This document shows, piece after piece, positions 34,708 to 47,385 of a stretch of DNA of 64,000 bases. How positions within the stretch are numbered: position 1 is the stretch's first letter; every line of letters begins with the position of its first letter. The stretch comes from Kitasatospora arboriphila (GTDB taxonomy: Bacteria; Actinomycetota; Actinomycetes; Mycobacteriales; Mycobacteriaceae), in NCBI RefSeq assembly GCF_000717275.1, contig NZ_JNYV01000002.1, positions 1,116,001 through 1,180,000 on the forward strand, given 5' to 3'. The position numbers and the translations under genes are program-made. The notes under the pieces are model-generated. The model was given only the letters and a program-made list of their open reading frames with translations, was not told the origin of the DNA and did no database searches.

Positions 34708-36596
34708 ACCCTCACCAACATCATCATCGCGACCAACAGGGCGCCTCCGGCGAACATCGACAACGCGTACGAGCGGACGTATCCGGTCTGCACTTTGCGG
34801 AACAGCGTGGATGTGGCGCCGACGGCGCCGGCGAGTCCGTTCACCAGTCCGTCAACGCCTTTCGAGTCCGCCGACCCCAGTGCTCCGGTCAGCTTCTGGC
34901 CAGGTCGCATGAACGCCGCCTCGTTGAATGCGTCGCCGTAGAGGTCGCGACGTGCTGCGACGGTGAGCGCGCGGCCCCTCGGTGCGACAACGGAGATGTC
35001 GCGTCGGGCGTACTGCCGCCAGGCCACGGCGACGCCGGCCAGCACCACCGCGAGTGTGCCGGCGGTGATCACCCAGATGGGAACGGGCAGCTCGTCGTGG
35101 TGCTCACCGACCACCGGTTCGAGCCAGTGCTGCAGTGAACCACCGAATGCCAAGAACCCACCGGCAAAAACGGATCCGAGGGCCAGCAGGATCATCGGTC
35201 CGGTCATCAAGGCAGGCGACTCGTGTGGGTGCGCGGTCACCCCGTGGGTGTCAGCCGGCCAGCGCTTCGTGCCGAAGAAGGTCATCAGCATCACGCGTGT
35301 CATGTAGAACGCGGTGATACCGGCACCGAGCACGGTGACGATGCCCAGGATCACGCCTTTCACACCACCTGCTGCCCAGGCTGTTTCGATGATCTTGTCC
35401 TTGGAGAAGAAGCCTGCGAACGGCGGGATCCCGATGATCGCCAGATAGCCGAACCCGAAGGTGACGAAGGTGATCGGCATCAGCGCACGCAAGCCGCCGA
35501 AACGGCGCATGTCGGTCTCGTCGTTCATCGCATGCATCACCGACCCGGCGCCGAGGAACAGACCGGCCTTGAAGAAGCCATGCGTGATGAGATGCATGAT
35601 GGCGAAGGCATATCCGGCCGGCCCCAGTCCGGCGGCGAGCACCATGTAACCGATCTGGCTCATGGTGGAGGCGGCGAGGGCCTTCTTGATGTCGTCCTTG
35701 GCGCAGCCGATGATCGCGCCGAACAAGAGCGTGACCGCGCCGACGACCACCACCGCGAGTTGGGCTCCGGGCGCCAGGTCGAAGATCGGGCCCGACCGGG
35801 TGATGAGGTAGACGCCGGCGGTCACCATGGTCGCGGCGTGAATGAGCGCAGACACCGGTGTGGGGCCCTCCATGGCATCCCCGAGCCAGGATTGCAGCGG
35901 CACCTGCGCCGATTTGCCACACGCGGCGAGCAGCAACATCAGGCCGAGGAAGGTCAGTACTGTCTCACCGGCCTCGTCGGCTCCGGCGAACACCTCGGCG
36001 AAGCCCACCGACCCGAATGTCGCGAACATGATCATCATCCCGATGGCAAGACCCATGTCGCCGACGCGGTTGACCACAAAGGCCTTCTTCGCGGCTGCGG
36101 CCGCCGACGGACGCTGATGCCAGAATCCGATCAACAGGTAGGAGGCAAGTCCGACGCCCTCCCAGCCGAGGTAGAGGCCGAGGTAGTTGTCGGCGAGAAC
36201 CAGCAGAAGCATGGCTGCAAGAAAGAGGTTGAGGTAGGCGAAGAATCGCCGACGATCGGGGTCTTCGGCCATGTAGCTGATCGAGTAGATGTGGATGAGC
36301 GAGCCCACGCCGGTGATCAGCAGGACAAAACACATCGACAGCTGGTCCAGTTGCAGACCGAAGTCCACACGCAGTTCACCGACGGGCACCCAGGTGAAAA
36401 GGTTCTCGTGTACGGCGCGTTCGTCGCCGGGGCGTCCGAGCATGTCGGCGAACAGCACCAACCCGTAGACGAACGAGGCGAGCGCCATGATGGAGCCGAG
36501 CAGATGACCCCACGTATCGGTGCGCCTGCCTGCGAGCAGCAACACGATCGACCCGACGAGCGGGAGCGCCGGCAGGATCCAGATGGTCGTGTTCAT
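34701..36596 (-). CDS. nuoL: NADH-quinone oxidoreductase subunit L
   Basis: This 631-residue distal antiporter-like subunit has about 16 helices and the long C-terminal lateral-helix region. Landmarks are [20 protein letters not shown] (key Glu), [40 protein letters not shown] and [20 protein letters not shown] (Lys). It pumps protons and links mechanically to the quinone site. It starts 7 bases after nuoK ends. Confidence 0.95.
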   Translation of the reverse strand: MNTTIWILPALPLVGSIVLLLAGRRTDTWGHLLGSIMALASFVYGLVLFADMLGRPGDERAVHENLFTWVPVGELRVDFGLQLDQLSMCFVLLITGVGSLIHIYSISYMAEDPDRRRFFAYLNLFLAAMLLLVLADNYLGLYLGWEGVGLASYLLIGFWHQRPSAAAAAKKAFVVNRVGDMGLAIGMMIMFATFGSVGFAEVFAGADEAGETVLTFLGLMLLLAACGKSAQVPLQSWLGDAMEGPTPVSALIHAATMVTAGVYLITRSGPIFDLAPGAQLAVVVVGAVTLLFGAIIGCAKDDIKKALAASTMSQIGYMVLAAGLGPAGYAFAIMHLITHGFFKAGLFLGAGSVMHAMNDETDMRRFGGLRALMPITFVTFGFGYLAIIGIPPFAGFFSKDKIIETAWAAGGVKGVILGIVTVLGAGITAFYMTRVMLMTFFGTKRWPADTHGVTAHPHESPALMTGPMILLALGSVFAGGFLAFGGSLQHWLEPVVGEHHDELPVPIWVITAGTLAVVLAGVAVAWRQYARRDISVVAPRGRALTVAARRDLYGDAFNEAAFMRPGQKLTGALGSADSKGVDGLVNGLAGAVGATSTLFRKVQTGYVRSYALSMFAGGALLVAMMMLVRVW

Positions 36597-36603
36597 CCGT
36601 GTC

Positions 36604-36903
36604 TCATAGCTTCAACAGGTCGGCATCGTCGACCGAGGCCGAGTGGCGGGTCCGGAAAATGGTCATGATGATCGCCAGTCCGACAACAACTTCGGTGGCC
36701 GCGACGACCATCGTGAAGAAGGCGATGACCTGACCGTCCAGGTTGCCGTGCATCCGGGCGAAGGTGACGAAGGCCAGGTTGCAGGCGTTGAGCATCAGTT
36801 CCACGCACATGAACACGACCACGGCATTGCGGCGGATCAGTACGCCGGATGCCCCGATCGTGAACAGCAGAGCCGAGACGTACAGGTAGTTCTCGGGATT
36901 CAT
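36604..36903 (-). CDS. nuoK: NADH-quinone oxidoreductase subunit K
   Basis: This is 99 residues with three membrane helices. [19 protein letters not shown] contains the conserved membrane Glu, and a second Glu lies in [15 protein letters not shown]; both belong to the proton path. It overlaps nuoJ by four bases. Confidence 0.95.
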   Translation of the reverse strand: MNPENYLYVSALLFTIGASGVLIRRNAVVVFMCVELMLNACNLAFVTFARMHGNLDGQVIAFFTMVVAATEVVVGLAIIMTIFRTRHSASVDDADLLKL

Positions 36904-37715
36904 GACCGCCGCCCACCGGCGCGATCCGACTTGGTTGACCCTGGGTTGGGGCCCGCCGGATCCCGGGGCTCGAGGACATCACTCACCGACAAATCGGAGA
37001 ACGAGCCGTCGGGTAGCAGGGCCGGCATGTCGACGGCGTTGTGCCGGGCGTAGACACCGGGATTCGGCAGAGGGGTGCGGCGGCCGGCGTCGCGGAAGCG
37101 TCGGATGGACAGCTCACGCTGGCTGCCGCGGTCACCGAGGCGTTCGCGGTGGGCCAGTACCATCGCTCCGATGGTCGCGGTGATGAGCAACGCGCCGGTG
37201 AGCTCGAACGCCCACAGGTACCGGACGAAGATCAGCTCGGCGAGTCCTTCGACGTTGCCTCCGGTCGCGGTCCCCGGTGAACGGTCCGACACCACCGTCG
37301 TCGAGTCGTCGACTCCGGCAAAGGCTGTGACCGTGGCACTTCCGATCCCCGCGACCAGCAGGATCCCGAATCCGAGCCCGGCGCAGATGGCGCCGAGTCG
37401 TTGTCCACGTAGTGTCTCGACCAAGGAATCGGATGAGTCCACCCCGACCAACATGAGAACGAACAAGAACAGCATCATCACCGCGCCGGTGTAGACGACG
37501 ATCTGAGCAACACCCAAGAACAGCGCGCCCTGTGCGATGTAGAAGACCGCAACGATGATCATCGTCATGGCGAGGAAGACGGCCGAGTACACGGCTTTGG
37601 TCGCACACACCACCCCCAGCGCGCCCAGGACGGCGACAGTGCCCAACACCCAGAACTGGATTGCTTCACCCGTGGACGTACGGGTGATCGACTCAGCTGC
37701 CCATGCCGGGATCAT
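36900..37715 (-). CDS. nuoJ: NADH-quinone oxidoreductase subunit J
   Basis: This is 271 residues from the ATG at 37715, which overlaps the nuoI stop; the longer open frame upstream lies inside nuoI. Five membrane helices are seen, including [21 protein letters not shown] with the pi-bulge helix of complex I. The C-terminal 70 residues are a hydrophilic tail rich in Arg, Pro and Asp, longer than in Escherichia coli and usual for actinobacteria. Confidence 0.93.
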   Translation of the reverse strand: MIPAWAAESITRTSTGEAIQFWVLGTVAVLGALGVVCATKAVYSAVFLAMTMIIVAVFYIAQGALFLGVAQIVVYTGAVMMLFLFVLMLVGVDSSDSLVETLRGQRLGAICAGLGFGILLVAGIGSATVTAFAGVDDSTTVVSDRSPGTATGGNVEGLAELIFVRYLWAFELTGALLITATIGAMVLAHRERLGDRGSQRELSIRRFRDAGRRTPLPNPGVYARHNAVDMPALLPDGSFSDLSVSDVLEPRDPAGPNPGSTKSDRAGGRRS

Positions 37716-38236
37716 TGCGGCACTTCGTTTGTGGCGATCACCGAGCCGCGGTAGTAGTCCTCGTCGGTGCTGCCCGGTTGCATCGGGTGGGGCGGTGGCT
37801 CCATGCCTGGTTCGAGTGGGGCAAGCAGTCGGTCCTTGCCGTAGATGAGGTCGGCCCGGTTGTCGTCGGCCATCTCGTACTCGTTTGTCATCGTGAGGGC
37901 CCGGGTGGGGCAGGCTTCGATGCACAGCCCGCATCCGATGCAGCGCAGGTAGTTGATCTGGTAGACGCTCCCGTACCGCTCACCGGGTGAGAAGCGTTGC
38001 TCTTCGGTGTTGTCCGCACCCTCGACGTAGATCGCGTCAGCAGGGCACGCCCAGGCGCACAGCTCGCAGCCGATGCACTTCTCGAGCCCGTCGGGGTAGC
38101 GGTTGAGCTGGTGTCGCCCGTGATAGCGCGCCGCTGTCGGAGCCTTCTCCTCCGGATACAACTCGGTGTTGTTCTTCTTGAACATCGACGAGAACGTGAC
38201 CCCGAAACCGGCAAGTGGTTCAAGCGGATTACGCAT
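37712..38236 (-). CDS. nuoI: NADH-quinone oxidoreductase subunit I
   Basis: This is a 174-residue ferredoxin-like subunit with two complete 4Fe-4S motifs, [12 protein letters not shown] and [12 protein letters not shown], which hold clusters N6a and N6b. [13 protein letters not shown] and [15 protein letters not shown] are family landmarks. It passes electrons to the NuoB cluster. It overlaps nuoH by eight bases. Confidence 0.95.
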   Translation of the reverse strand: MRNPLEPLAGFGVTFSSMFKKNNTELYPEEKAPTAARYHGRHQLNRYPDGLEKCIGCELCAWACPADAIYVEGADNTEEQRFSPGERYGSVYQINYLRCIGCGLCIEACPTRALTMTNEYEMADDNRADLIYGKDRLLAPLEPGMEPPPHPMQPGSTDEDYYRGSVIATNEVPQ

Positions 38237-39572
38237 CGCTGCTCTCCTTCATCGGAACGGGTTGCGAGGCCGGTGTCGGCTCCGAACGTGTTGTGGCCGG
38301 TAGCGCCGATCCGGTTTGTCCCCGCGATGTCTGGCCGGGCCGGCTCTGCCCGGTCAGTGGCGGCACCGGGAATCCTCCGGCCATGGGGTCGAACGGCACT
38401 GACAGATCTGGAGCCGCGTTTGCCTCGTCGGCTCGACGTCGCTTGGAACGACTCATCGCCCAGAACACAGCCAGCAAGGCGATCGCGAAGACCACACCGG
38501 CGATGACGTCGACCACTGAACCGATGTCGTGGCCCTCCACCCGCAGAGCACGGATGGTTGCGACGACCATGACCCATCCCAGTGACACCGGGATGAGGAT
38601 CTTCCACCCCAGCGTCATGAACTGGTCGTAGCGCAGCCGCGGCAGCGTGGCCCGCAACCAGATGAAGAAGAAGAGGAAACCCCAGACCTTGGCGACGAAC
38701 CAGATCAGTGGGAACCAGCCCGAGTTTGCGCCGTCCCAGATCGAAAGGGGCCACGGCGCATGCCATCCGCCGAGGAACATCGTTGCGGCGAGGGCCGATA
38801 CCGTGGCCATGTTGATGTACTCCGCCAGCATGAACATCGCGAACCGCAGCGATGAGTACTCGGTGTGGAAGCCGCCGACCAGTTCGCCTTCTGCCTCGGG
38901 GAGGTCGAAGGGCGCCCGGTTGGTCTCGCCGACCATCGAGAACACGTAGACGACAAACGAGGGCAGGAGGAGAAAGACGTACCAGGTGTCGAGTTGACCG
39001 TCGACTATCCCCGACGTGGACATGGTGCCGGCATGGAGGAACACCGCCGCGAACGTCAAACCCATTGCGATCTCGTACGAGATGACCTGCGCAGTGGAGC
39101 GCAACCCACCGAGTAGTGGATACGTTGAGCCGGATGCCCATCCGGCGAGCACGATGCCGTACACGCCTACCGAGGTGACGGCGAGAATGTACAGCACGGC
39201 CACCGGAAGATCGGTCAATTGAAGTGGGGTTCGGTGACCGAACACCGAGACCACCGGTCCGAACGGGATCACGGCAAACGCCATGATGGCCGGGATGACG
39301 GCGATGATCGGCGCGAGCAGATAGATCGGCTTGTCGATCCCGCGGGGAATGATGCCCTCTTTGAGGGCGAGCTTCACACCGTCGGCCAGGCTCTGCAGCA
39401 ATCCCATGGGCCCAACCCGGTTGGGTCCGACGCGGGTTTGCATCCACGCCATCACCTTTCGTTCGGCGAGAATGGCGACCAGCGTGGTCAGCAGTAGGAA
39501 GACGAAGACGATCAACGCCTTGGCGAGGATGAGCCACCAGGGGTCGTGGCCGAACTCGGACAGGTCGTTCAT
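38229..39572 (-). CDS. nuoH: NADH-quinone oxidoreductase subunit H
   Basis: This is 447 residues with eight membrane helices. [58 protein letters not shown] (quinone-cavity acidic residues) and [19 protein letters not shown] are all present. The C-terminal 60-70 residues form a Ser/Pro-rich hydrophilic tail beyond the usual end. It forms the quinone chamber with NuoB and NuoD. Confidence 0.95.
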   Translation of the reverse strand: MNDLSEFGHDPWWLILAKALIVFVFLLLTTLVAILAERKVMAWMQTRVGPNRVGPMGLLQSLADGVKLALKEGIIPRGIDKPIYLLAPIIAVIPAIMAFAVIPFGPVVSVFGHRTPLQLTDLPVAVLYILAVTSVGVYGIVLAGWASGSTYPLLGGLRSTAQVISYEIAMGLTFAAVFLHAGTMSTSGIVDGQLDTWYVFLLLPSFVVYVFSMVGETNRAPFDLPEAEGELVGGFHTEYSSLRFAMFMLAEYINMATVSALAATMFLGGWHAPWPLSIWDGANSGWFPLIWFVAKVWGFLFFFIWLRATLPRLRYDQFMTLGWKILIPVSLGWVMVVATIRALRVEGHDIGSVVDVIAGVVFAIALLAVFWAMSRSKRRRADEANAAPDLSVPFDPMAGGFPVPPLTGQSRPGQTSRGQTGSALPATTRSEPTPASQPVPMKESSDA

Positions 39573-41980
39573 GGCCGCACCCCTGCATCCGCACGGTGGA
39601 CCTTCACGATGCTGCCGATCGCCGGACCGAGTTCGGCGTAGACCTGACTGCCCGGTGAATTCAGCGGCAGCCAGACCACCCGATCAGGCATGTCGACCAT
39701 GTCCACCGGGAGAGTGATGGCCCCCCGGTCCGTGCTGACCGTGACGAGATCGTCTGCGGCGAGGCCGTTTTCGACGGCGGTCGCCTCCGACATGCGTGCC
39801 ACCGGTCGCCGAGACGTACCCGCGAGATGGGGCTCACCGTCTTGCAGACGACCGGAGTCGAGCAACAAGCGCCAGCCGGTCAGGATGGCCTCGCCACGCC
39901 GAGCAGTGGGCAGTTCTGCCGCAGAGGCGTCGGGCAGTGGGGCGCCGGCACCCGACCAGGCTCCGAGACCGGCCAACTCAGCTCGGGCTCTGCCGGGGTC
40001 GGGGAGCCCGAGGTCCATACCCATCTGCCGCGCAATTGCATCGAGCACGCGGAGATCGGGCATCGAGTCGGTGGCGGGCAGTGCGGTTGCGAACGATCTG
40101 GGTCGTCCCTCCCAGTCCACGAAAGTGCCGCTCTTCTCGACCACCGGTGCCACCGGGAACACCACGTCGGCGCGATCGGTGACGTCGCTGGTCCGCACTT
40201 CCAGACTCACGACGAAAGGTGCGGTGTCCAGTGCGGAGCGTGCGGCGTCAGGGTCGGGAAGGTCGTCGAGTTCGACGCCGCCCACGAGCAGCGCCCCCAG
40301 TGACCCGGCACCCGCCGCCGCCAGGATCTGACCGGTGTCCAAGCCGGGTTCCTGCGGCAGATCGGGCCCCCACACGGTTGCGAGCTCTGCGCGTGCCTCG
40401 GGGTCGGCCACGGGCCGCCCACCCGGCAGTAGACCGGGCAGCGCACCGACTTCCAGTGCGCCACGGTCACCGGCTCTGCGGGGGATCCACGCGAGTCTGG
40501 CGCCGGTCGCACGGGATAGAGCGGCCGCCGCCGACAGTGCGCCGCGCACCGACGCGAGGCGTTCGCCGACCACGATGATGGAGCCGGGCCGGGCGAGGGG
40601 AGCCGAGTCGGTGAGCGCGGTGAGTGCGCCGGGTTCATCGCCCGGTACCACCGGGATCACCCGGGCCGACAACTTCTCCAGGCCACGGCTGCGGTAGGGC
40701 GCGATGGCCTGCACCACCATTCCCCTCGTACGCACCGCTTTGCGCAGTCGGAGGAACACAATCGGCGATTCCTCTTCGGGTTCGAAGCCGGCGAGTAGCA
40801 CTGTGGGCGCGTTTTCGAGGTCGGTGTAGGTGACGTCCAGGAGCCGTCCGGCCACGTGGGCCGCCAGGAACTGTGCTTCCTCGGCCGAGTGGTCGCGGCT
40901 ACGGAAGTCGATGTTGTTGGTGTGCAGCCCCGTTCGAGCGAACTTGGCGTAGGCATACGCGTCCTCGACCGTTGCACGTCCACCGACGAGAACCCCGGCC
41001 CGACCGCGGGCCGCGCGCAGTCCGCGTGCGGCGATGTCCAGCGCATGTGACCAGGAGGCCGGTACCAACTCACCGTCCGCGTCGCGGATGAGGGGTGTGG
41101 TGATGCGATCGCGAGCAGTGGCATAGGTGAATGCCCATCGGCCTTTGTCGCAGTTCCACTCTTCGTTCACCTCTGGGTCGTCCCCGGCCAGTCGGCGCAT
41201 CACTTTGCCCCGCCGATGATCGGTGCGCTGTGCGCAACCGCTTGCGCAGTGCTCACAGACGCTGGGGCTGGAAACGAGGTCGAATGGCCGGGCACGGAAG
41301 CGATACGCCGCTCCTGTCAACGCCCCCACCGGGCAGATCTGCACGGTGTTGCCCGAGAAGTAGGACTCGAAGGGTTCGTCCGCCGCGATCCCCACCTGCT
41401 GCTGGGCTCCTCGTTCGAGGAGATCGATGAACGGGTCGCCGGCGACTTGTTCGGAGAACCGGGTGCATCGTGCGCACAGTACGCACCGCTCGCGGTCGAG
41501 CAGCACCTCACTCGACAGTGGAATCGGTTTGGGGAAGGTACGTTTGACCCCTTCGAAGCGCGACTCTGCCCGCCCGGTGGACATCGCCTGGTTCTGTAGC
41601 GGGCACTCACCGCCCTTGTCGCACACCGGGCAGTCCAGCGGGTGGTTGATCAGGAGCAGTTCCATCACCCCACGCTGGGCCTTCTCCGCAATCGGCGAGG
41701 TGATCTGGGTGCGCACCACCATGCCCTCGGTTGCCGTGGTGGTGCAGGAGGCGAGGGGTTTGCGTTGGCCCTCCACCTCTACCAGGCATTGCCTGCATGC
41801 CCCGACCGGTTCGAGCAGGGGATGGTCGCAGAACCTCGGGATCTGTACACCGATCAGTTCAGCGGCGCGAATCACCAAGGTGCCCTTGGGCACACTGAGC
41901 TCGACGCCATCGATGGTGATCGTCACCAGGTCGAGGGCCGCCGAGCCCCCCGACGCCGGACTGTTGTCGACGGCCGTCAT
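39569..41980 (-). CDS. nuoG: NADH-quinone oxidoreductase subunit G
   Basis: This is 803 residues from the ATG at 41980, overlapping the nuoF stop. The N-terminal 2Fe-2S domain ([16 protein letters not shown]) is followed by the H-C-C-C motif ([17 protein letters not shown]) and the 4Fe-4S motif [15 protein letters not shown] further CxxCxxxC motif, CEHCASGC, has its fourth Cys 27 residues later (EEWNCDKG), the pattern of the off-path cluster N7 present in only some bacteria. The remainder is a molybdopterin-oxidoreductase-like domain without evident cofactor function. Confidence 0.95.
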   Translation of the reverse strand: MTAVDNSPASGGSAALDLVTITIDGVELSVPKGTLVIRAAELIGVQIPRFCDHPLLEPVGACRQCLVEVEGQRKPLASCTTTATEGMVVRTQITSPIAEKAQRGVMELLLINHPLDCPVCDKGGECPLQNQAMSTGRAESRFEGVKRTFPKPIPLSSEVLLDRERCVLCARCTRFSEQVAGDPFIDLLERGAQQQVGIAADEPFESYFSGNTVQICPVGALTGAAYRFRARPFDLVSSPSVCEHCASGCAQRTDHRRGKVMRRLAGDDPEVNEEWNCDKGRWAFTYATARDRITTPLIRDADGELVPASWSHALDIAARGLRAARGRAGVLVGGRATVEDAYAYAKFARTGLHTNNIDFRSRDHSAEEAQFLAAHVAGRLLDVTYTDLENAPTVLLAGFEPEEESPIVFLRLRKAVRTRGMVVQAIAPYRSRGLEKLSARVIPVVPGDEPGALTALTDSAPLARPGSIIVVGERLASVRGALSAAAALSRATGARLAWIPRRAGDRGALEVGALPGLLPGGRPVADPEARAELATVWGPDLPQEPGLDTGQILAAAGAGSLGALLVGGVELDDLPDPDAARSALDTAPFVVSLEVRTSDVTDRADVVFPVAPVVEKSGTFVDWEGRPRSFATALPATDSMPDLRVLDAIARQMGMDLGLPDPGRARAELAGLGAWSGAGAPLPDASAAELPTARRGEAILTGWRLLLDSGRLQDGEPHLAGTSRRPVARMSEATAVENGLAADDLVTVSTDRGAITLPVDMVDMPDRVVWLPLNSPGSQVYAELGPAIGSIVKVHRADAGVRP

Positions 41981-43296
41981 CGCGCACCTGCGTTCATGGG
42001 AGCACCTGCTGACGCGAACAGTGTTGCTCGCGCCGGGTCGAACGGGCACCCGCCGTATTCGGCATGAGCCACGTACTCGTCACGGAAGTATTTGAGAGAC
42101 GACATGATCGGGCTGGCTGCACCGTCACCGAGAGCGCAGAACGACTTGCCGAGAATGCTGTCGGAGATGTCGAGGAGTTTGTCGAGGTCGGCTTCGGAAC
42201 CGCCGCCGTTCTCGAGATCTCGGAGGATCTGCACCAGCCAATAGGTGCCCTCGCGGCATGGAGTGCACTTTCCACACGACTCGTGGGCATAGAACTCGGT
42301 CCACCGTAGAACCGCGCGAACGATGCAGGTGGTCTCGTCGAAGATCTGTAAGGCCTTGGTGCCCAGCATCGATCCGGCTGCGCTGACGCCTTCGTAGTCC
42401 AGGGCGACGTCGAGGTGCTCATCGGTGAAGATCGGGGTGGACGAGCCACCGGGGGTCCAGAACTTGAGTTGGTGTCCGGCGCGAACACCGCCTGCGTAGT
42501 CGAGCAGCTCGCGCAACGTGATGCCCAACGGTGCCTCGTACTGTCCCGGTTGTGTCACATGGCCGGACAACGAGTACAGGGTGAACCCCGGCGACTTCTC
42601 ACTCCCCATCGATCGGAACCACTCGTTGCCGTACTGGATGATCGGCGGCACGCTCGCGATGGACTCGACATTGTTGACCACTGTGGGGCTGGCGTAGAGG
42701 CCCGCGACTGCGGGGAAGGGTGGACGCAGACGCGGTTGTCCGCGGCGCCCTTCCAGCGAATCGAGCAGCGCGGTCTCCTCACCGCAGATGTAGGCGCCGG
42801 CACCGGCGTGCACCACCACGTCGAGATGGAAACCACTGCCGAGGATGTTGTCGCCGAGGTACCCGGCGGCGTACGCCTCGGCGACGGCGTTGTGCAGTCG
42901 ACGAAGGACCGGGACCGCCTCGCCGCGCACGTAGATGAAAGCGTGTGCCGCGCGAATGGCGTACGCGGCGATGATGATCCCCTCGATCAGCACGTGTGGG
43001 GTGGCGAGGAGGAGCGGCATGTCCTTACAGGTGCCCGGTTCGGATTCGTCGGCGTTGACCACGAGGTAGTGGGGTTTGCCGTCGCCCTGGGGAATGAACG
43101 ACCACTTCATCCCGGTGGGGAATCCGGCCCCTCCTCGTCCTCGCAGGCCCGACTCTTTGATCGTGGCGATGACGGTGTCGGGTTCCATCGACAGTGCCTT
43201 CGAAAGTGCCTGGTAGCCCTCGTGTTCGCGGTAGGTGTCGAGCGTCCAGGATTCGGGCTCGTCCCAGTAACGGCTCAGGACCGGTGCCAGCGGCAT
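41977..43296 (-). CDS. nuoF: NADH-quinone oxidoreductase subunit F
   Basis: This is 439 residues from the ATG at 43296 (AAGGAGG upstream); the frame open to 43656 overlaps nuoE and is not coding. The NADH/FMN site [21 protein letters not shown] motif [19 protein letters not shown] and the 4Fe-4S motif [12 protein letters not shown] with the later Cys in [12 protein letters not shown] are present. It oxidises NADH and passes electrons through FMN and cluster N3. Confidence 0.95.
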   Translation of the reverse strand: MPLAPVLSRYWDEPESWTLDTYREHEGYQALSKALSMEPDTVIATIKESGLRGRGGAGFPTGMKWSFIPQGDGKPHYLVVNADESEPGTCKDMPLLLATPHVLIEGIIIAAYAIRAAHAFIYVRGEAVPVLRRLHNAVAEAYAAGYLGDNILGSGFHLDVVVHAGAGAYICGEETALLDSLEGRRGQPRLRPPFPAVAGLYASPTVVNNVESIASVPPIIQYGNEWFRSMGSEKSPGFTLYSLSGHVTQPGQYEAPLGITLRELLDYAGGVRAGHQLKFWTPGGSSTPIFTDEHLDVALDYEGVSAAGSMLGTKALQIFDETTCIVRAVLRWTEFYAHESCGKCTPCREGTYWLVQILRDLENGGGSEADLDKLLDISDSILGKSFCALGDGAASPIMSSLKYFRDEYVAHAEYGGCPFDPARATLFASAGAPMNAGAR

Positions 43297-43297
43297 C

Positions 43298-44167
43298 TCA
43301 CACCTCCTTGCTGTCCGTGGTCGCAGTGTGATCGTGCGGTTGCGCATCCGGCGCCGGCGCCGGCTTGTCTGCGGCCGTCCGGGATGCTTGGGCTTCATCT
43401 GCAGCACCGGTGCGGCCCGCGTCGGGGGAGGCATTGTTCGGAAGGTCTGGGCGATCGGTGGCGGGGGCCTGCATACCCCGGTCCCTGGCGATGAGTAGGC
43501 CGGCCAGGCTGGGATCACCGGCACTCCCGGCAGCGTCCGAGCTACCAGGCCGGGCATCTGGGAAACCTGCCAGGATGCGGGCTGTTTCGCGAAAGGTGCA
43601 CAGCGGCGCACCCCGTGTCGGGGTGACCTGTTCGCCTGAACGCAATGCGTCCACAAGCTCGCGGCCCGACTCCGGCGTTTGATTGTCGAAGAACTCCCAG
43701 TTCACCATCACCACGGGTGCGAAGTCGCACGCCGCATTGCATTCGAGGTGTTCGAGCGTGATCGAGCCGTCCGCGGTGGTGCCTCCCGGCGACACCCCGA
43801 GGTGGTCGATGAGGTCGGCAAGGATCGCATCACCGCCCATGACCGCGCACAAGGTGTTGGTGCAGACCCCGACCAGGAAGTCCCCGGTCGGCCGCCGGCG
43901 GTACATCGAGTAGAACGTGGACACCGCGGTCACCTCCGCCGGCGTCAGCTCGAGAAGCCCTCCGCAGAAGGCGATCCCGGCCGGCGTGATGTACCCGTCC
44001 TCGCTCTGGACCAGGTGCAGCAGCGGCAGCAGTGCGGACCGCGCATCGGGGTATCGGGCGATGATCTCGCGGGCGTCCGGCTCGAGCCGGGCCACCACAT
44101 CGGCGGGATAGCGCCGCTCCGGTGGCACCGGATCACCGAAGGTGAGGAAGACGGGCTCAGCAGTCAT
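43298..44167 (-). CDS. nuoE: NADH-quinone oxidoreductase subunit E
   Basis: This is 289 residues from the ATG at 44167, overlapping nuoD by four bases. The thioredoxin-like domain holds the 2Fe-2S ligands in [13 protein letters not shown] and [28 protein letters not shown] precedes them. The last 80-90 residues are a disordered Ala/Pro/Asp-rich extension ending in an [16 protein letters not shown] tail, unusual compared with the compact Escherichia coli protein. Confidence 0.93.
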   Translation of the reverse strand: MTAEPVFLTFGDPVPPERRYPADVVARLEPDAREIIARYPDARSALLPLLHLVQSEDGYITPAGIAFCGGLLELTPAEVTAVSTFYSMYRRRPTGDFLVGVCTNTLCAVMGGDAILADLIDHLGVSPGGTTADGSITLEHLECNAACDFAPVVMVNWEFFDNQTPESGRELVDALRSGEQVTPTRGAPLCTFRETARILAGFPDARPGSSDAAGSAGDPSLAGLLIARDRGMQAPATDRPDLPNNASPDAGRTGAADEAQASRTAADKPAPAPDAQPHDHTATTDSKEV

Positions 44168-45471
44168 CGGTCCACTCCGCCCATCACAGGGTCGATGCTC
44201 GCGACCGCAGCGATCACGTCCGAGATCATCCCGCCCTCGCACATGGCAGCCACCGCTTGCAGATTGGTGAAGGAGGGGTCGCGGAAGTGCACCCGGTACG
44301 GTCGGGTCCCGCCGTCACTGACCATGTGCACACCCAGCTCACCCCGCGGCGATTCGACCGACACGTACACCTGGCCCGGCGGCACCCTCATGCCCTCCGT
44401 GACCAGTTTGAAGTGGTGGATGAGCCCCTCCATCGACGAGCCCATGATCTCGGAGATGTGTTCGCGTGAATTGCCCAACCCGTCGCTGCCCACAACAAGA
44501 TCGGCAGGCCATGCGATCTTCTTGTCTTCCACCATGATCGGGCCGGGGCGCAATCGGTCGAGGCATTGCTCGACGATCTTCAGGGACTCCTTCATCTCCT
44601 TGACACGAATCAGGTAGCGACCGTAGGAATCGCACGCCACATCGGTGATCACGTCGAACTCATAGTTCTCGTAACCGCAGTACGGCGCAGACCGTCGGAG
44701 GTCGTGCGCCAGACCGGTCGCGCGGAGAATCGGGCCGGTGACCCCCAATGCCATACAGCCGGTGAGGTCCAGGTAGCCGATCCCCTGAGTGCGTGCCTTC
44801 CAGATGTAGTTCTCGCTCAACAGGTCTTCCATGTCCCGTAGTCGCCCAGGGAGCACCTCGAGAACCTCGCCGATCTTCTCCACCGCCCCGTCGGGCAGAT
44901 CTTGAGCCAGACCACCCGGCCGGATGAAGGCGTGGTTCATCCGCAATCCGGTGATCATCTCGAAGATGTCGAGGATCAGTTCGCGCTCGCGAAAGCCGAA
45001 CAGCATGGCGGTCACCGCGCCGAGTTCCATGCCGCCGGTCGCCAGCGCGACCAGATGCGAGGAGATGCGATTCAACTCCATCAGCAACACCCGGATCACG
45101 TTCACCCGTTCCGGTATCTGGTCGGTGATGTCGAGGAGCTTCTCCACGCCCAGGCAGTAGGCGGTTTCGTTGAAGAACGGCGACAGGTAGTCCATCCGGG
45201 TCACGAACGTGACACCTTGCGTCCAGTTGCGGAACTCGAGATTCTTCTCGATGCCGGTGTGGAGGTAGCCGATTCCGCAGCGGGCCTCGGTGACCGTTTC
45301 CCCTTCGAGTACCAGGATCAACCGCAGCACACCGTGAGTCGAGGGATGCTGCGGACCCATGTTCACCACGATGCGTTCCTCGCCGGACTCGGCGGCCGAA
45401 CTCACGATGTGGTCCCAGTCCTGGCCTGTGGCAGTGAACAGGTTGCTGCCCGTGTCGATGTTGTCGCTCAT
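44164..45471 (-). CDS. nuoD: NADH-quinone oxidoreductase subunit D
   Basis: This is 435 residues. The quinone-site loop [15 protein letters not shown] (His and the adjacent residues) and [31 protein letters not shown], and the C-terminal [19 protein letters not shown] and [17 protein letters not shown] are diagnostic. It is related to [NiFe]-hydrogenase large subunits but lacks the metal Cys. Its ATG shares one base with the nuoC stop. Confidence 0.96.
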   Translation of the reverse strand: MSDNIDTGSNLFTATGQDWDHIVSSAAESGEERIVVNMGPQHPSTHGVLRLILVLEGETVTEARCGIGYLHTGIEKNLEFRNWTQGVTFVTRMDYLSPFFNETAYCLGVEKLLDITDQIPERVNVIRVLLMELNRISSHLVALATGGMELGAVTAMLFGFRERELILDIFEMITGLRMNHAFIRPGGLAQDLPDGAVEKIGEVLEVLPGRLRDMEDLLSENYIWKARTQGIGYLDLTGCMALGVTGPILRATGLAHDLRRSAPYCGYENYEFDVITDVACDSYGRYLIRVKEMKESLKIVEQCLDRLRPGPIMVEDKKIAWPADLVVGSDGLGNSREHISEIMGSSMEGLIHHFKLVTEGMRVPPGQVYVSVESPRGELGVHMVSDGGTRPYRVHFRDPSFTNLQAVAAMCEGGMISDVIAAVASIDPVMGGVDR

Positions 45472-46178
45472 CAGTTGTAGGACCTCCGCTGATCAGGCGG
45501 CGGTATACGCGCGCCCTTGAACTCCACAGGGATTCCACCGAGGGGGTAGTCCTTGCGCTGTGGATGTCCCGCCCAGTCGTCCGGCATCTCGATCCGCGTC
45601 AGCGACGGGTGGCCGTCGAAGACGATGCCGAAGAAGTCGTAGGTCTCGCGCTCATGCCAGTCGGTGGTGGGGTAGATCGCGTGGAGCGAAGGGATGTGCG
45701 GATCGGCGTCGGGAACGGCGACCTCGAGCCGGACTCGCCGGTTATGGGTGATCGACATGAGCGGATAGACCGCGTGCAGTTCGCGGCCGGTCTCGTCGGG
45801 GTAGTGCACTCCGCTGACACCCAGGCACAGCTCGAAACGCAACTTCGGGTCGTCGCGCAGTGTCTGTGCGACCACCGGCAGATGCGCGGGCAAGACATGC
45901 AGGGTGAGTTCCTCGCGGTACACCACGATCTTCTCGAGGGCGTCGAAGATCTCGACAGGTGCGTCGGCCTTCTCCAGCGCCTGCCCGAGGGTGTCCACCA
46001 CCTCGTCGAAGTAGCCACCGTACGGACGAGGAGTGCTGCCCGGCAGGGTGATCGGGCGGATGAGCCGACCGTAACCAGACGTGTCGCCGCTGCCTCGTAC
46101 GCCGAACAGCCCCCGACGGACACCGATGACCTCGCCTGGAGCGTCGTCGCGGGTGGGCCCGTCATCGGGCGGCGTCAT
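45471..46178 (-). CDS. nuoC: NADH-quinone oxidoreductase subunit C
   Basis: This is 235 residues with the signature [17 protein letters not shown] and [20 protein letters not shown] at the end. The N-terminus carries an extra 40-60 residues ([20 protein letters not shown]) typical of actinobacterial NuoC. It joins NuoD and NuoB in the peripheral arm. It overlaps nuoB by four bases. Confidence 0.95.
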   Translation of the reverse strand: MTPPDDGPTRDDAPGEVIGVRRGLFGVRGSGDTSGYGRLIRPITLPGSTPRPYGGYFDEVVDTLGQALEKADAPVEIFDALEKIVVYREELTLHVLPAHLPVVAQTLRDDPKLRFELCLGVSGVHYPDETGRELHAVYPLMSITHNRRVRLEVAVPDADPHIPSLHAIYPTTDWHERETYDFFGIVFDGHPSLTRIEMPDDWAGHPQRKDYPLGGIPVEFKGARIPPPDQRRSYN

Positions 46179-46729
46179 CGCAGCAACCCCTTCATCTCGA
46201 TGGTGGGGGTGGCGGTGAGTGCTGCGGCCTCAGCGGCTTTGACGGCCTCCACCCGGTCGACCCCGAGTGGCATGTCCTGAATCTTCTCGTGCAGCTTGAG
46301 AATGGCGTGCAACAGCATCTCGGGCCGCGGCGGACAGCCGGGGAGGTAGATGTCGACCGGCACGACGTGGTCGACGCCCTGAACGATCGCGTAATTGTTG
46401 AACATGCCGCCCGATGATGCACAGACACCCATGGCAAGAACCCATTTGGGTTCAGCCATCTGGTCGTAGATCTGCCGGAGCACCGGTGCCATCTTCTGGC
46501 TGACCCGGCCGGCGACGATCATCAAGTCAGCCTGCCTCGGCGACGCCCGGAACGCTTCCATGCCGAACCTGGCGATGTCGAAGCGCCCACCGCTGGTGGC
46601 CATCATCTCGATTGCGCAGCAGGCCAATCCGAAGGTGGCGGGCCACAGAGAACCCTTGCGCATGTATCCGGCGAGACCTTCGACGGTGCTCAGCAGGAAC
46701 CCGCTCGGCAGCTTCTCTTCGAGTCCCAT
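46175..46729 (-). CDS. nuoB: NADH-quinone oxidoreductase subunit B
   Basis: This is 184 residues carrying the N2 cluster ligands: tandem Cys in [12 protein letters not shown], Cys in [16 protein letters not shown] and Cys in [13 protein letters not shown]2 is the last iron-sulfur cluster before quinone. It starts 37 bases after nuoA ends. Confidence 0.96.
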   Translation of the reverse strand: MGLEEKLPSGFLLSTVEGLAGYMRKGSLWPATFGLACCAIEMMATSGGRFDIARFGMEAFRASPRQADLMIVAGRVSQKMAPVLRQIYDQMAEPKWVLAMGVCASSGGMFNNYAIVQGVDHVVPVDIYLPGCPPRPEMLLHAILKLHEKIQDMPLGVDRVEAVKAAEAAALTATPTIEMKGLLR

Positions 46730-46766
46730 GGTGGTTGCTCTCTTTTCGAATGTGTCCAGCAGACAA

Positions 46767-47159
46767 TCAATCCCAGCTCAGGCCGCCCCGCCTCCATTCG
46801 TACGCGTAGGCAACCGATACGTTGAAGATGAACAGCGCCATGGCAATCAAGCCGAACAAGCCGAGCGAGTCGAAGTAGATCGCCCACGGGTACAGAAAGA
46901 CGATCTCGATGTCGAAGATGATGAAGAGCATGGCTGTGAGGTAGTACTTGACGGGTATCCGCTGGCCGGCAGACAAGCCGGCGCTCCCAGAGTCTTTGCC
47001 TCGCAGGGGGTTCGGAATGGGTTCTATCCCGCATTCATACGCTTCGAGTTTGGCGCGGTTGTAGCGGCGGGGCCCCACCGCCGAGGCGAGCATTGCCGAG
47101 AAGACCGCGAAGGCGGCGGCGATGGCACCGAGAACGAGGATCGGCACGTAGAGATTCAT
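46767..47159 (-). CDS. nuoA: NADH-quinone oxidoreductase subunit A
   Basis: This is 130 residues with three membrane helices and the conserved loop [16 protein letters not shown] plus [20 protein letters not shown] with acidic residues. The ATG at 47159 is preceded by AAAGGAGGAA at a rather long distance. It is the first gene of the 14-gene operon nuoABCDEFGHIJKLMN, all on the minus strand and mostly joined by 1- to 8-base overlaps. A CRP-like site lies about 100 bases upstream. Confidence 0.95.
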   Translation of the reverse strand: MNLYVPILVLGAIAAAFAVFSAMLASAVGPRRYNRAKLEAYECGIEPIPNPLRGKDSGSAGLSAGQRIPVKYYLTAMLFIIFDIEIVFLYPWAIYFDSLGLFGLIAMALFIFNVSVAYAYEWRRGGLSWD

Positions 47160-47259
47160 GGCACCGATTCCTCCTTTCCCGCGAGTGGCGGTGGAGCGGC
47201 GGTCATCGACCGGGCGGACGGGCACGCTGTCCGAGGGTGCGACCGCACATGGGCTGATG

Positions 47260-47275
47260 TGTGATCTGAGACACA
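47260..47275. promoter_or_regulatory. CRP/GlxR-like binding site upstream of nuoA
   Basis: TGTGATCTGAGACACA matches the actinobacterial CRP/GlxR consensus TGTGA-N6-TCACA at nine of ten fixed positions and lies in a wider inverted repeat GTGTG-N8-CACAC. It is 100 bases before the nuoA ATG in the 226-base space between the receiver-domain gene and nuoA. A role in cAMP-dependent control of complex I is inference. Confidence 0.55.
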
Positions 47276-47385
47276 CGCTACTCGTGAGACCTCGGTGCTC
47301 GGCAGGGTTCTCGCGGTGACACGGGTTGCCGATTTGTCATCGCAGTTATCTCGATTGCGCATAAATGTACGCGGGAGAGAGGGGG

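Noticed and set aside
35223..36668. 481-codon plus-strand open frame
   Set aside because: Antisense to nuoL; composition dominated by His, Glu, Asp and Arg, no domain, clearly a shadow frame.
37888..39594. 568-codon minus-strand open frame
   Set aside because: Runs through nuoH and nuoI in another frame; Arg/His-rich and without family similarity, while nuoH and nuoI are unmistakable.
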